From contig NC_092669.1 in assembly GCF_032118995.1 (NCBI RefSeq), positions 5,641,501-5,705,500 of the forward strand: a stretch of DNA of 64,000 bases. Direction: 5' to 3'. The DNA comes from Asterias amurensis. Lineage: Eukaryota > Echinodermata > Asteroidea > Forcipulatida > Asteriidae. This document shows, piece after piece, positions 32,513-43,055 of this stretch (position 1 is the first letter of the stretch; every line of letters begins with the position of its first letter). Both the position numbers and the translations under genes were made by a program. Under the pieces are notes generated by a model that was not told where the DNA came from, ran no database searches, and was given only the letters and a program-made list of their open reading frames with translations.

Positions 32513-35500
32513 CTACCTATACCTCACAGGTAGTCGGTGTCCCCTTTTCGGATACCTCCGAGAGGTTTCCTCCCCACCAGGTAGGCCTATATCTAACCCT
32601 GTTTGGCCTACTACATTAGTTGGACTAGTCTCTGAACCTGCAGTAGGTTCCAGCCCTCTCTCCGGTTCCTCACTCACCTCCTCCATACCTTTGTGCCCAC
32701 TTTCCAGGACAACCTCAGGTTCATCACTTACTCTCACATTCTCACTTTCATTTTGCCCATTTTCAGGGGCAACCTCATGTGCATCTCCTACGTGAACTTC
32801 CACCACCCTCTTAGGCCGATACGCCCAAGGCTCAAGGGGTTTACCCTCATATCGCTTAAGCCTATCCCCGTGGACTACAAAAGCTTTGCTCCCACGTTTC
32901 AGCTGAACTCGAAACGTCACATCTGAGAGTCTTTTGACCACCAAATACGGTCCTTCCCAACGAAGCTGCAACTTCGGGGACCGACCCTTTTTCTTCAGCT
33001 TGTTGAATAGCCAAACAAACTGGCCTTCCTTCAACCCTTGACCGTGAACCTTACGGTCGTAATTTCGTTTCTGCCGTCTGGCACTCTGCCTGAGGCACTC
33101 TCTCGCTCGGGTGTGAGCCTCTTGCAGGTCGTGTCGTAGAGCTTCTGCATAATCAGTACGCACCGTGACCTCCACACTAGGGCACTCTACCATCAAATCG
33201 ACGGGCAACCTCACTTCCCTCCCCAACATCATCATGTTCGGGGACTCACCGGTTGACTCCTGGGGAGTGCACCTATATGCAAAAGATGCGTAGGGTAGAC
33301 ACTCGTCCCAGTCACTCTGCTGTCGTTTTGGCTCAATCATCATGGCCACCATGTTTACCAACGTTTTGTTGTAACGTTCGACCATCCCATCGGACTTTGG
33401 GTTATAGGCCGTGGTCCGAGTTTTCGAGATGCCAAGGACCCTGCACATTTCAGCAAAAACTGCTGACTCGAAGTTCGTTCCCTGGTCGGAATGTAGTTCC
33501 AAGGGAACCCCGAACCGACAAACAAACTCCTTGACAAACTTGTCAGCCACAGTTACCGCCCTTGCATCGGGAAGGGGGTACGCCTCCATCCATTTAGAGC
33601 AGTAGTCACCGACTACCATAACCCAGGCGTTGCCACTGTCACTTCGTGGCAGTGGCCCCAGCAAGTCCAGAGCCACTCGTTCCATCGGCTCGCCGACCCT
33701 GTATTGCTGCAAGGGGTGAACACGCCTCTTTGCCGGAGACTTCCTTCGCCCACACAGAATGCACTGTCTAATGAACGACCTCACATCAGCGACCATACCC
33801 GGCCAGTAATATCTCAGTTTGAGCTTGGCCAGCGTCTTTGTAACGCCCAAATGACCACTAGCCCGACCACCATGTAACTCTAGGAGGACAATCTCCCTTA
33901 GCTTCTCTGGCAGCACAATGCGCCACCTGATCGACCCTCCATCATCCGACTCCCAGCTTCTACATAAAACATTGTCTCGCACTTCCAGCTGGTCCCATAA
34001 AGACCACAGAGTCTTGTGTACCCTTGAGGTGTCCGACACAGCCTCCCAGAGAGGCCGACTGCTCGACTCCTCCTTTGCCCGTACAATCCAATTGATACCA
34101 GGGTCACTTAGTTGTGCTTCCCTGACTGCTCCCATAGGCATATGTGGCTCAGCAAGTACGCCCCTAACCAATGCCTCGGGAGGTTCAGAGTCTTCCACAA
34201 CTTCCTCATGAACCTCAATTGTCTCAGGTTGCATAGAAACCTCAGTACCAACTACAACCTCTTCGGTGTCTGCACCTCTTCCACATTGTTTGCAGACCTT
34301 TCTGGACAACGCATCAGCATTCCCATGCTTACGACCAGGCCTATGCTGAATGGTCATGTCATACTCGGAAATAACCTCAATCCACCTCGCCAGCTGACCC
34401 TCAGGGTTCTTGAAATTAAGTAACCACCTAAGAGCAGCGTGGTCAGTCCTTACAGTCACCTTGCGACCATACAAGTACTGCCTGAACTGTTTGAGGTATA
34501 CTACAACTGCCAAAAGTTCCCGTCGGGTCACGCAATAGTTCCTCTCGGCGCGACTCAGTTTACGGCTAGCAAAGGCTAGAACTTTCTCTTCCCCATCGTG
34601 CATCTGGGACAACACAGCCCCTATCCCATCTCCGCTAGCATCAGTGTCTAGAATATAGTCACTGTCCAGAAGGGGATATGCCAGTACTGGGGTGGTTTGC
34701 AATCTGTGCTTAAGTTCATCGAACGCCCGCTGACAGGCCTCAGTCCAGATAAACTCCCGTGACTTTTCAGTCAAAGCATGTAGCGGTGACGCTACCTCAG
34801 CAAACCCTCTGACAAACTTACGATAATAGGAAGCGAGGCCTAGAAAGCTTCGAACTTCCTTGACACATTTTGGTACGGGCCAATTTGCCACTGCTCGAAC
34901 CTTTTCAGGATCCGTAGCCACACCTTCGGGGGACACAATATGGCCCAAATAACCCACCGACCTCTGGAAAAGGAAGCACTTACTCGGCTTCAGCTTTAGG
35001 CCGGCTTGGCGCAGTCGTGAGAGAACAACTCGCAGTCGCTCAATCTCTTCGCGCACTGTCTTGCCAAACACAATCACATCATCAAGGTATATCAGCAGGA
35101 TGTCCCACTGAAGCCCTCCCATAACTTTTTCCATTAACCTCTCGAACGTAGCCGGTGCGTTGCAGAGGCCAAAAGGCATGCATTTCCATCGGTACAAACC
35201 GTTACGCACGACAAAAGTTGATTTCTGGCTAGCCTCCTCATCGAGGGCTACCTGCCAGTACCCAGACGCTAAATCAAGCGTCGAGAACCATTTGGCACCT
35301 GACAATGCATCAAGTGTTTCATCTATTCGAGGGACGGGATAGGCATCCTTGATTGTTACCGCATTCAAACCTCGATAATCGACACAGAATCGCCGTGTCC
35401 CATCCTTCTTTTTCACTAGAACTACATTAGCAGCCCAGGGGCTATCTGAAGGCTCAATAACCCCTCGCTGCTTAAGCTCTTTGACTTGTCTCATGATTTC

Positions 35501-36463
35501 CTCCTGGTTACACAAGGGGTGGCGCCTAGGCCTCTCCTTAACGGGTCTTGCATCACCGGTATGAATGTGATGCTCAACAACATTGGTCTTCCCAATATCG
35601 TGGTCACCAGAGGAAAATACATCCTGATAGTCTGATAAACAAGACTTAACCTCATCGTGGTAATCCTCACTGAGGTTCACCTTACTCCTCTCATATAAGT
35701 CGTACAAGTGCTTAGGCAGTTTGTCATTAACCTCACCAGCACCTACCCGACTCAGCGGAACCACCGACTCAACCTCAACTGCTTCCACAGTCCCGACTGT
35801 GGTACCCTTCCGCACCACCCGTGCATCATCACTGGGATTGAGGATTCGAAGTGGTAATACCTCACCCTGAGGTTTAACCAATGATCTGGCTAAAACTAAA
35901 CCTCGTTGGGCCAATTCGCCTCCACCCTCAACAGGCTCAATGATGGCAGACCGAAGTGGTATCTCGCCAGTATGAATAATCGACCCAGGCACCACGGCCT
36001 CATGTCCGGATGCTATTTCAGTTGTTTCCGCGACAACTACCCTGCCAACAAATGGCTCTCCTGCACTACTTGTGCACCTCACTCGTTCTCCATTCAACCT
36101 CAACTCAAGACTCTGGAAATCTAAGTTCCCACGGGTTGGCAACAAGAAATCCATTCCAAGTATACCCATACACTTGATGTCTGCGAAAACTGCCTTGACC
36201 TGATGGACAGTTTTACCCACCTGAACATCCACCGAGGCAACACCCATTACGGCAAGCGGGCTGCCGTCCACCTGCCGAATATTAATCCCCTCGTTGATCA
36301 GCACCGGCCTCTGTTCTTTGGCCATGCTATGGTACACCGAACCACTAATTACTGTATCTGTCGAGCCAGAGTCGACTAGAAAACGGCATTTAGTGCCCCT
36401 CACCAATCCATTAACAAACAACCCAAGTCTAGGCCGAAGGACAGAAAAAGATTGGGTCGCCAC
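32513..36463 (-). CDS. pol: Pol polyprotein (protease, reverse transcriptase, RNase H, integrase)
   Basis: About 1,316 residues, numbered from the GTG at 36463. Aspartic protease LVDSGSTDTVI (catalytic D31). Reverse transcriptase with STLDLASGYWQ (D397) and IYLDDVIVF (D461/D462). RNase H with ILDTDASGDG (D606) and TDHAALRWL (D674). Integrase zinc site H864/H871/C901/C904, then DLLGPLPR (D933), HSDQGTNFES (D993) and VERYNK (E1029), giving D-60-D-35-E. A GPY/F-like module (RWEGPY) and a charged tail follow. The domain order RT-RNaseH-IN is that of Ty3/Gypsy. The frame has no ATG near its 5' end and runs open through the gag stop, so it is probably made by -1 frameshifting from gag. No stop or lesion breaks it. 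Confidence 0.95.
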   Translation of the reverse strand: MATQSFSVLRPRLGLFVNGLVRGTKCRFLVDSGSTDTVISGSVYHSMAKEQRPVLINEGINIRQVDGSPLAVMGVASVDVQVGKTVHQVKAVFADIKCMGILGMDFLLPTRGNLDFQSLELRLNGERVRCTSSAGEPFVGRVVVAETTEIASGHEAVVPGSIIHTGEIPLRSAIIEPVEGGGELAQRGLVLARSLVKPQGEVLPLRILNPSDDARVVRKGTTVGTVEAVEVESVVPLSRVGAGEVNDKLPKHLYDLYERSKVNLSEDYHDEVKSCLSDYQDVFSSGDHDIGKTNVVEHHIHTGDARPVKERPRRHPLCNQEEIMRQVKELKQRGVIEPSDSPWAANVVLVKKKDGTRRFCVDYRGLNAVTIKDAYPVPRIDETLDALSGAKWFSTLDLASGYWQVALDEEASQKSTFVVRNGLYRWKCMPFGLCNAPATFERLMEKVMGGLQWDILLIYLDDVIVFGKTVREEIERLRVVLSRLRQAGLKLKPSKCFLFQRSVGYLGHIVSPEGVATDPEKVRAVANWPVPKCVKEVRSFLGLASYYRKFVRGFAEVASPLHALTEKSREFIWTEACQRAFDELKHRLQTTPVLAYPLLDSDYILDTDASGDGIGAVLSQMHDGEEKVLAFASRKLSRAERNYCVTRRELLAVVVYLKQFRQYLYGRKVTVRTDHAALRWLLNFKNPEGQLARWIEVISEYDMTIQHRPGRKHGNADALSRKVCKQCGRGADTEEVVVGTEVSMQPETIEVHEEVVEDSEPPEALVRGVLAEPHMPMGAVREAQLSDPGINWIVRAKEESSSRPLWEAVSDTSRVHKTLWSLWDQLEVRDNVLCRSWESDDGGSIRWRIVLPEKLREIVLLELHGGRASGHLGVTKTLAKLKLRYYWPGMVADVRSFIRQCILCGRRKSPAKRRVHPLQQYRVGEPMERVALDLLGPLPRSDSGNAWVMVVGDYCSKWMEAYPLPDARAVTVADKFVKEFVCRFGVPLELHSDQGTNFESAVFAEMCRVLGISKTRTTAYNPKSDGMVERYNKTLVNMVAMMIEPKRQQSDWDECLPYASFAYRCTPQESTGESPNMMMLGREVRLPVDLMVECPSVEVTVRTDYAEALRHDLQEAHTRARECLRQSARRQKRNYDRKVHGQGLKEGQFVWLFNKLKKKGRSPKLQLRWEGPYLVVKRLSDVTFRVQLKRGSKAFVVHGDRLKRYEGKPLEPWAYRPKRVVEVHVGDAHEVAPENGQNESENVRVSDEPEVVLESGHKGMEEVSEEPERGLEPTAGSETSPTNVVGQTGLDIGLPGGEETSRRYPKRGHRLPVRYR

Positions 36464-36504
36464 CGGCTCTTCTTCCTCTGTAACTCGCCTCTTCTTGGCT
36501 GTAT

Positions 36505-37995
36505 CTAGTTCTTCTTCTCTTCCTCGTTTGGACCCTTGGGTACATCCAGCCTTTCCGTGGGCCCCCCGGTCGGCTGGTCGGCGTTTCCCGAACGCCCCTG
36601 CTTTTTGCGAGGTTCAGTGCACTCCCGTATGAAGTGCCCAAGCTCTCCGCAATTGAAACACCTCACACCCTGGCTCTTCCTCATCTCAGGCCTCTGTGAA
36701 AACCCTTGAGGTTTATCACCTCGACTGTTCCAGCCTGGGCCTTTTTTGGTCAATTCAAACAATAACTCCACAACCATGTCCATCTTTTTCAACTGCTCAG
36801 TAGCACTGCCCTCCAATTCCTGGAGACGCTGTTCGGTGCCAGAGTCAACGGCCCTTGCAAACTTGGCAGGCCTACGTTCCTCTCTTCTTTGACTTTCAAC
36901 CTTTTCGATGCTTTCGGTTTCGAGAGCAGCCTGGATGGCTTCATCCAAAGATTTTGGGCGCGCACGATAGATGCCTTCTCTCACCACTTGACTGTCCACA
37001 GCATCTATGAAATGGTTTTTCCCGAGGCGCTCTCGTGCCTCCTCAGAAATCTCAGGATAGGCCTTCACAGTCAAATCTCGGACCGCCTGTCCCAACTCTT
37101 GAATAGTCTCTTCCGCACCCTGTCTTCGATGCCTGAGCTCCACCAAATAATTTTCGGCCTGTTGACCAGGGCCAAATCTCCTTTCAAGGAGCCTCACCAG
37201 TTCACCATAGGTGAACTTCTTCTTTGCTCCATCTCCAAGGATTCGGAGCGCATCAGCCTGGAGGCTCGCAGCCAGAAACTCGGCTGCTTGCTCATCGCTC
37301 CACTGATTAACCTTTTTACAGGCCTCAAAATGCCTGTGGTAGTCGGTCCAAAGGACCTTACCCTTATACCGGTCGGGGGTAATAGTAGGACGGCGGAGCC
37401 TGTCCTCTTGAGGCTGAAAAGAAACCTCATCCCCAACCAACCTTACCTCTCTTTTGAGTGGCCATGGACCAGCATGAGGTTTACTAACCTCACTGTTTCC
37501 GGGACCCTCTTTCTCCACATAAGGATGAGTCAAAAAACTCAAAACCTCATTGTGCAAACCTCGTTCAGTTACCGACTGAACCTCGGTGTTTAGAAAAGGG
37601 TTTGTATTAGAACTGTGCGACGGAAAGGGGATAGACCTATGATGAGGTGTACTCCCAACATGCCTTTCACCCCTTTCAACCAACTCAGGGGACATCCCAA
37701 CACTGGAAGCTTGCCGTGCCTTTAATGAGGCAAAGTCGGCGGTATCCTCTGGCAACTTAAAGAATATTTCCGTGTCGGCCTCGCACGAAGGACGATCCCT
37801 TACTCTAAGGGAACCCTCTTCCATGCCCTCGGGCTGACCCTTCCGCCTTGCGGCCTCCAGTTCGGCCGCCAACCGTTCTCTCTCCCACTTTAACCACTGC
37901 ACCTCCATTCTGGAGCGACACAGTTCATCTTGGAAAGAACCCTGTTCATCCACACCTCTAGAGGTGACCCTATCTGGTTCTCTCCTTCCACTCAT
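36505..37995 (-). CDS. gag: Gag polyprotein
   Basis: 496 residues from ATG 37995. The N-terminal ~55 residues are charged and probably helical (LKWERERLAAELEAARR). Residues ~205-350 are the Gag capsid-like domain (WTDYHRHFEACKKVNQWSDEQ and on). A CCHC zinc knuckle lies at C446/C449/H454/C459 (CFNCGELGHFIREC) with basic flanks, for RNA packaging. It assembles the cytoplasmic virus-like particle. It overlaps the pol frame, which is open in the -1 frame across the gag stop. TCCAAAC (36526-36532) is the nearest heptamer resembling a slip site and is non-canonical. Confidence 0.93.
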   Translation of the reverse strand: MSGRREPDRVTSRGVDEQGSFQDELCRSRMEVQWLKWERERLAAELEAARRKGQPEGMEEGSLRVRDRPSCEADTEIFFKLPEDTADFASLKARQASSVGMSPELVERGERHVGSTPHHRSIPFPSHSSNTNPFLNTEVQSVTERGLHNEVLSFLTHPYVEKEGPGNSEVSKPHAGPWPLKREVRLVGDEVSFQPQEDRLRRPTITPDRYKGKVLWTDYHRHFEACKKVNQWSDEQAAEFLAASLQADALRILGDGAKKKFTYGELVRLLERRFGPGQQAENYLVELRHRRQGAEETIQELGQAVRDLTVKAYPEISEEARERLGKNHFIDAVDSQVVREGIYRARPKSLDEAIQAALETESIEKVESQRREERRPAKFARAVDSGTEQRLQELEGSATEQLKKMDMVVELLFELTKKGPGWNSRGDKPQGFSQRPEMRKSQGVRCFNCGELGHFIRECTEPRKKQGRSGNADQPTGGPTERLDVPKGPNEEEKKN

Positions 37996-38146
37996 ACCAG
38001 GTTGTCTCTCACTACGACAATCTCTACAGTAAACCTCAAACGTGTACCTCAGAGAGGTTCACCAAACATGTACAAGATAAACCTTAAAATAATGCACCTA
38101 AAAATTACAATTGCTCAAAAATATCTACAGGAAAATCAAGTCTAGG
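37996..38146 (-). other. 5' leader of the Gypsy RNA
   Basis: About 150 bases between the primer-binding site and the gag ATG. It holds GAGGTT/GAGGTA words near 38030-38060, some of which also fit a splice donor. Packaging signals are expected here but cannot be read by eye. Confidence 0.5.
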
Positions 38147-38165
38147 AATCCCACTTCTGACACCA
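38147..38165 (-). promoter_or_regulatory. Primer-binding site, probably tRNA-Leu
   Basis: On the minus strand TGGTGTCAGAAGTGGGATT begins two bases after the LTR. Its complement ends ...TTCTGACACCA, which fits the acceptor arm and T-stem end of animal leucine tRNAs (AATCCCACTyCTGACACCA type). Confidence 0.7.
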
Positions 38166-38167
38166 TT

Positions 38168-39207
38168 TGTGGCGGGACCGGGGGGTGGGGCCAACAGGTC
38201 TGGTCTCGTTCGACGGGGACACCGTCCCCCGGGTTAATTATCACACCCCAAAATATATTTATGAGCCCTGGTGCTCAGGTGAGCGGCTACCCAAACACCA
38301 GGGGGGGACTAATAACGAGCGGCGGCTAAAGCCTGCGGGCGGTTCGTTTGGTGGAGATTTACCACCACCTAGACTTAGATTAACCTCAAATTATAAACGA
38401 GCAGTTAGGAAACCTCAAATAACCTCACGAGGATTCATAGGTTCCAAGGCACAACTAAATGGTTTATTTCAAGTACAATAATCAATAGATAATTCACAGG
38501 TTTATAATCACAACACAACCCAATAACCTCGCCTTATAATAATATCAGGCCCTTAGTCAAGGCAATCAATAAATGCACTAAACCTCATACAAAAGTTATA
38601 CACAAGTGGGCCCAAGTGACAGGTGAACCTCACACCTCATACAAGTTACACAATCTTCTCAACTACAGACTATGCCTCACACGGCGTAACTTCTAACCCA
38701 CAAAAGCTAAGCAGGAGGGAAATTCCCCAGGAACCTTCCAGCGATAAACAGTGTGCCTCACCGAACCACATACAAGTCGTGAATTCCCCGGGCTACACTC
38801 AACCGTTTTCTCTACCCGAGATGCGGTTATTCGCCCTCACACAACCTCAGTATTCGCAGTTCCCACGTAAGGAAACACAACACACGCTCCCGTTCCCAAA
38901 TTTCCGGTACACAAGCTTATTAGTTACCTCGCTCTTCTATCTATACGGTCGGCGGTTCAATCCTCGATCCATCGACAACACAGCAACACGTAACCTCACT
39001 CCCTAAATGCTAGACTAGCCCAAGAGCAACACGTGGAGAGATAACCTTCGAGATCAGATAACACAGCACGCCGCAGAGAGAGAGAGAGCATGCCTTCAGC
39101 GCCGCCTGTTTTATAGCCAACGCGCAGACCCCACGCGACGCAGAAAAGGCGCAGTAGACTGGCCACAGTCCACCAACTACACTCAACTTACACCCTGTTC
39201 CGCCACA
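38168..39207 (-). repeat. 5' LTR (promoter LTR)
   Basis: 1,040 bases, identical by eye to 29948-30987. Transcription runs leftward from a TATA box at 39109-39115. Only ~92 bases of U3 lie upstream of that box, so most of the LTR is transcribed R/U5. Confidence 0.95.
39109..39115 (-). promoter_or_regulatory. TATA box of the active LTR promoter
   Basis: TATAAAA on the minus strand, with a CT-repeat 20-35 bases downstream where initiation is expected. The region upstream (39116-39207) is very short for a U3. Confidence 0.55.
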
Positions 39208-40430
39208 GTATGTAGTATAGACATGCAACGGATGGCACTATCACTGCATTGCTTGCACTACAACTATCCCAACTGTGTACACCTAAACAGAAAACAAACG
39301 TTATTTAGTTAAAAACTAACCTTCAAAAGCGTCTATAACCACTGGGAAATCCCATTGTTAAAAGAGACGCCGAGGGCAAAGCTCGCCACCACTCGCCACT
39401 GCACAGTGGTTTAAAATCCTATGTGACCCCGACATCGACAAGTTTCTGTACAATAATCGGTCAAAATACCTTTATAATCGGTCAAAATACCTCAACCATG
39501 TCTCAATGTCATCTTTAGGTAGATAAAACGTGGCTGTCCATTAAAATAATCCACAATTTATCGATCCGTGTCGTGATTCACGAATTATTTTAGAGGAATT
39601 GCGCCCTCTTGTGACAATTTTTATGTTGTGGTTTTGAAGTCAACAGAGAGCGCTATATCTTCTGTGTTTTGGTTAAAAACAGCGTTCTGAAAACTTAGTT
39701 TTTGGGAGTGAAGGCGATCTTGCGGGATTTCGGCGCTATTTTATTTTCAAAGCTAAGTAGTCACTCTATCATTTTATGGAAACAAATACACAAAATATGT
39801 TGGCCGTTGGTGGCCGATTGGGAAAATATCCAACGTTTTGATTTTTGTTTATTGTCCTTAATTTTGCGATGTAAACAATTGCTTTTTTGCTAATTTACCG
39901 TGAATTTCTAGCCACAACGAATGGTTACTTTACTAATTTATTACATATTTTTAGCATTTCGTCCAGGCCCTTAATGGCTTATTTTAAAGATGTGTGGCGG
40001 TATTTTTTTTTATAAATAGCATTTTTTGACATTTTAGTCGAAGATTTCGGTCCGTATTTAATCTTCTACAGTGCGAAAGGTCACTTATACAGGTAATTTA
40101 AAAACAATATTTGTTTTCTCAAACATTTTTTATATGCCTACCCAGGTATTTTTTTAACATAAGGGTTTGTGATTTTTGCTGAATATAAACGTATATGTCA
40201 CTATATACGAACTTAAAAAAAACAGGGTAATAAATTTAAAAAAAAAAATAACAATTCTTCAACAAATTAGTTCTTCTTGTTCATATTACCAAAGATATGT
40301 AGTTATCTCATAAAAAAAAAAATCGGACTTGATGTCTGGGTCTTAAACCACTGTGCACTGTGGAAAAAATCGTTTCGATTCATGGACGTAGATCACAGGA
40401 ACTGTAAATCAAATGGTTAGTTAATAAATT
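39208..40430. other. Gene-free core of the host element right of the Gypsy insertion
   Basis: Contains a direct repeat 'aatcggtcaaaatacctttataatcggtcaaaatacctc'-like (two ~19-base units at 39454-39490) and poly-A/T runs. No gene. Confidence 0.4.
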
Positions 40431-40740
40431 CACCATTTGTTGGATAACACAATACATATTGACCAACTTTTGTTCATAAAAACCCCAACACTTGGTCAAG
40501 TATAATAAAATTGCTAAACTTTTACATCAAACCTTTCTTACCCAACAATTGGTTAAACAAATTTAACCAACAAAGTTGATTAAGATTTTGCCCACCAATA
40601 TGGCAATTTTGTTTGACCTAAAGGTTGGTCAAAATGTTTGTCCAAACTTGTTGGGTACAATTTTAACCAACAGTTTAGAGAGCTGGTCAAAATGTTGGTC
40701 AATTATACCCAATTTTTTTTGCAGTGTATACAATCACTTC

Positions 40741-40785
40741 TTTAAGGCAGTGGACACTATTGGTAATTACTCAAAATAACTAGGT
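40741..40785. repeat. MITE family 1 terminal fragment
   Basis: 'tttaaggcagtggacactattggtaattactcaaaataa'-type end, cut off after about 40 bases. Confidence 0.5.
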
Positions 40786-41168
40786 ACGATCCGGTCTCGC
40801 TTTTAACATTTCCAGGAAGAATGTTAAACAATGTATCCATTTATACTATTTTGGGAATGTTGCTGACATTCATAACGGGACAATCTGCCGTGTTTTTGTA
40901 ACATAAATTTCTCTTTTTAAATTTGAATCGCACCGATTTTTTTCGTACAAAACGACAGATATGCTCTTTCATTTCAATGTACTGCTACATAATTTCTGTC
41001 AATACTTTTCAGATATTGGGCCAAAAAAGACAGCATTCCAAAAGCCCTGTTTACTAATTGAATATGCATACAGAGGTCACGGACGAAAACCAATGAATAA
41101 TTTGCAGATAAAAGGAAATGAATTTTAGTGTCCTGCGGATTGGCTGTTTGCTTTGATTCCGGTGATCT

Positions 41169-41212
41169 ATATGATCGAGTCACCTTCATTATGATCGAGT
41201 CACCTTCATTTA
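41169..41212 (+). repeat. 22-bp perfect direct duplication
   Basis: 'atgatcgagtcaccttcatt' occurs twice back to back. Confidence 0.7.
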
Positions 41213-41541
41213 GCACTGCCTACCTTTTGTCACTTGGTAAATTTACTTTAAACGAAGTAATTCACATGGTTTAATTGTACTTCTCTTGGTAAGACATCCA
41301 AACATAAGAGTGAGCATGCACTGACAGATGACTAGACCTAACATTATTTTATTTCTGGAAATGCATAATATAAAGTGCAGTAAACAGGATTTTGAGATTT
41401 AAATAATACAAACTTGAGCTCAGTAATACAAATGTAAAAGGCGCCAAATAAAATAGTAACACATTTAGCTGCCAGTCCGAGTCTGATCCTCAGTTGGTCA
41501 GTGGGCCAGCTCCATTAATAGAAAGTACGTGGACATCAATG

Positions 41542-41931
41542 TTAAAGGGACACGTTGCCTTGGATCGGACGAGTTGGTCAAAACAAAAGCGTTTGTAACC
41601 GTTTTTTATAAAATGCATATGGTTGAAAAGATGTTGTGAAAGTAGAATACAATGATCCACACAAGTTTGCCTCGAAATTGCGTGGTTTTCCTTCTACTGT
41701 GCGAACTAACATGGCCGGCCATTTATGGGAGTCAAAATTTTGACCCCCATAAATGGCCGACGTGTTAGTCGACAAGGTAAAAGGAAAACCACGCAATTTC
41801 GAGGCATGTTTGTGTGGATCATTGTATTCTACTTTTACAACATCTTTCTACCCATATGCATTTTATAAAAAACGGTTACAAACGCTTTTCAAAGACCAAC
41901 TCGACCGGTCCAAGGCAACGTGTTCCTTTAA
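41542..41931. mobile_element. TTAA-flanked MITE, family 3
   Basis: TTAAAGGGACACGTTGCCTT at the left and GCAACGTGTTCCTTTAA at the right. The two halves are inverted copies meeting at a hairpin centre near 41735 ('ccataaatggccg'). Non-coding. Confidence 0.75.
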
Positions 41932-43039
41932 TACGGTGGACATCAACGAATGATTTTAATAAATCTTATAAACTTGCGCCTTGGCGGGCTGCAGCATTGG
42001 GGTATGAGATGTATGGGTTAGGCAATCTGGACACAGCACCCGTGTGTGTGGCTGATGAATGGGTGTGGCTCTCAACAGTCCAGTAGTCTGGGCCTAAAAT
42101 AAAATGTTCCTTATGAAAACAAACGATTCACTGGACTTTTAATGTCAAGTGCTTTGGAAGTGAGCATCTCAAATACTTTGTTGAGAAAATCCTTCAAGAT
42201 ACATAAAATTATAATATGGTGAAAAACGTGAAAAGGATAAATTACAGGGGAACTAATCCTACATGTTACATATTATTGTAGCTTATTAAAAAAAAGTCTC
42301 GTTAAGAAAAGCTCACAAGCTTTAAAGCTAAAGTAGGCCTAAAACTATTTATAACCAGGCATAAGTGTAAGGACTGCAGACAAAATGTTTTCCCACAAAA
42401 CATCAGTACAGATACACCAAGTGGGAAGACTGGTCTTTGACAATTATCAATAGTGTCCAGTGTCTTTTATATGCCTTAGCAGGAAGTAAAGGTCACCATG
42501 GGGGTAAAAACAAAAACTTATCTTTAATGCACAATGGAGTCTACAACTGAAAACAAGTTTGGAAATCGGTTGTGTAGTTCTTGAGATATCTTCCCACATA
42601 TCTGACTTTTCAAAGTTAATATTTAATGCCTAAGGAGTCTATAACTGAAAACAAGTTTTAAAATCGGTTGTGTGGTTCATTGTTTTTATCGAAGGTGTTT
42701 TGTGGCCTTTGTGCCTTTATATATTAAAATGTTTAACATATTTACTGTAACGTTTGTAATTCAAATACAGTTCGGCGTTTTGCTGTGACTTTTGAAATAT
42801 AAACATATTTTAATATAAAATAACTTTATTTGTTACCGTGTTTAACTGAACTGTTTTGTACAAGTTGACTAAGTGATGTTTTCAGCAACGAGTCAATATG
42901 AAACGCTAGCACAGTTTTGATGAGACACCACGGCATTTATGTGCCTTTTCCGGACTGATTTTTGTTTAATTTTTTTTTTTGACAATGACATTGCTTCAAG
43001 ATTATTATGCTTACTCGTGCTTTCGTTCACATTATTCAG
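41932..43039. other. Gene-free region upstream of the two-exon gene
   Basis: Holds a MITE family 1 end (~42412-42470) and a short direct repeat ('taactgaaaacaagtttt..aaatcggttgtgt' at 42547 and 42641). A pyrimidine-rich stretch ends CATTATTCAG at 43039, a plausible acceptor, so an untranslated exon probably lies upstream. Confidence 0.4.
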
Positions 43040-43055
43040 GTTTGTTCGAATCACC

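Larger units (their letters stand above)
29948..39207 (-). mobile_element. Full-length Ty3/Gypsy LTR retrotransposon with a third ORF
   Basis: A 9,260-base element transcribed right to left: 5' LTR (38168-39207), primer-binding site, gag, pol (protease, RT, RNase H, integrase), C2H2 zinc-finger ORF3 and 3' LTR (29948-30987). GTAT flanks it at 29944-29947 and 39208-39211, a 4-base target duplication typical of Gypsy integrases. All three main frames are open and the LTRs look identical, so the insertion is recent and possibly still competent. AACCTCA is heavily over-represented throughout. Confidence 0.95.
29263..40726. mobile_element. CACTGCAAAAA-ended element split by the Gypsy insertion
   Basis: The left end is CACTGCAAAAACG and the right end is TTTTTTTTGCAGTG, each bordered by TATA (29259-29262 and 40727-40730). 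Both ends continue inward into degenerate 'ttggtcaaa'/'ttgggcaa' words (29274-29520 and 40430-40715). Removing the LTR element leaves a ~2.2-kb non-coding element. Its core (39208-40430) holds no gene. The family is unknown; the TATA or TA duplication would suit several DNA transposon superfamilies. Confidence 0.55.

Noticed and set aside
36889..37593. 234-codon plus-strand frame opposite gag
   Set aside because: Shadow of the gag reading frame on the other strand; no domain.
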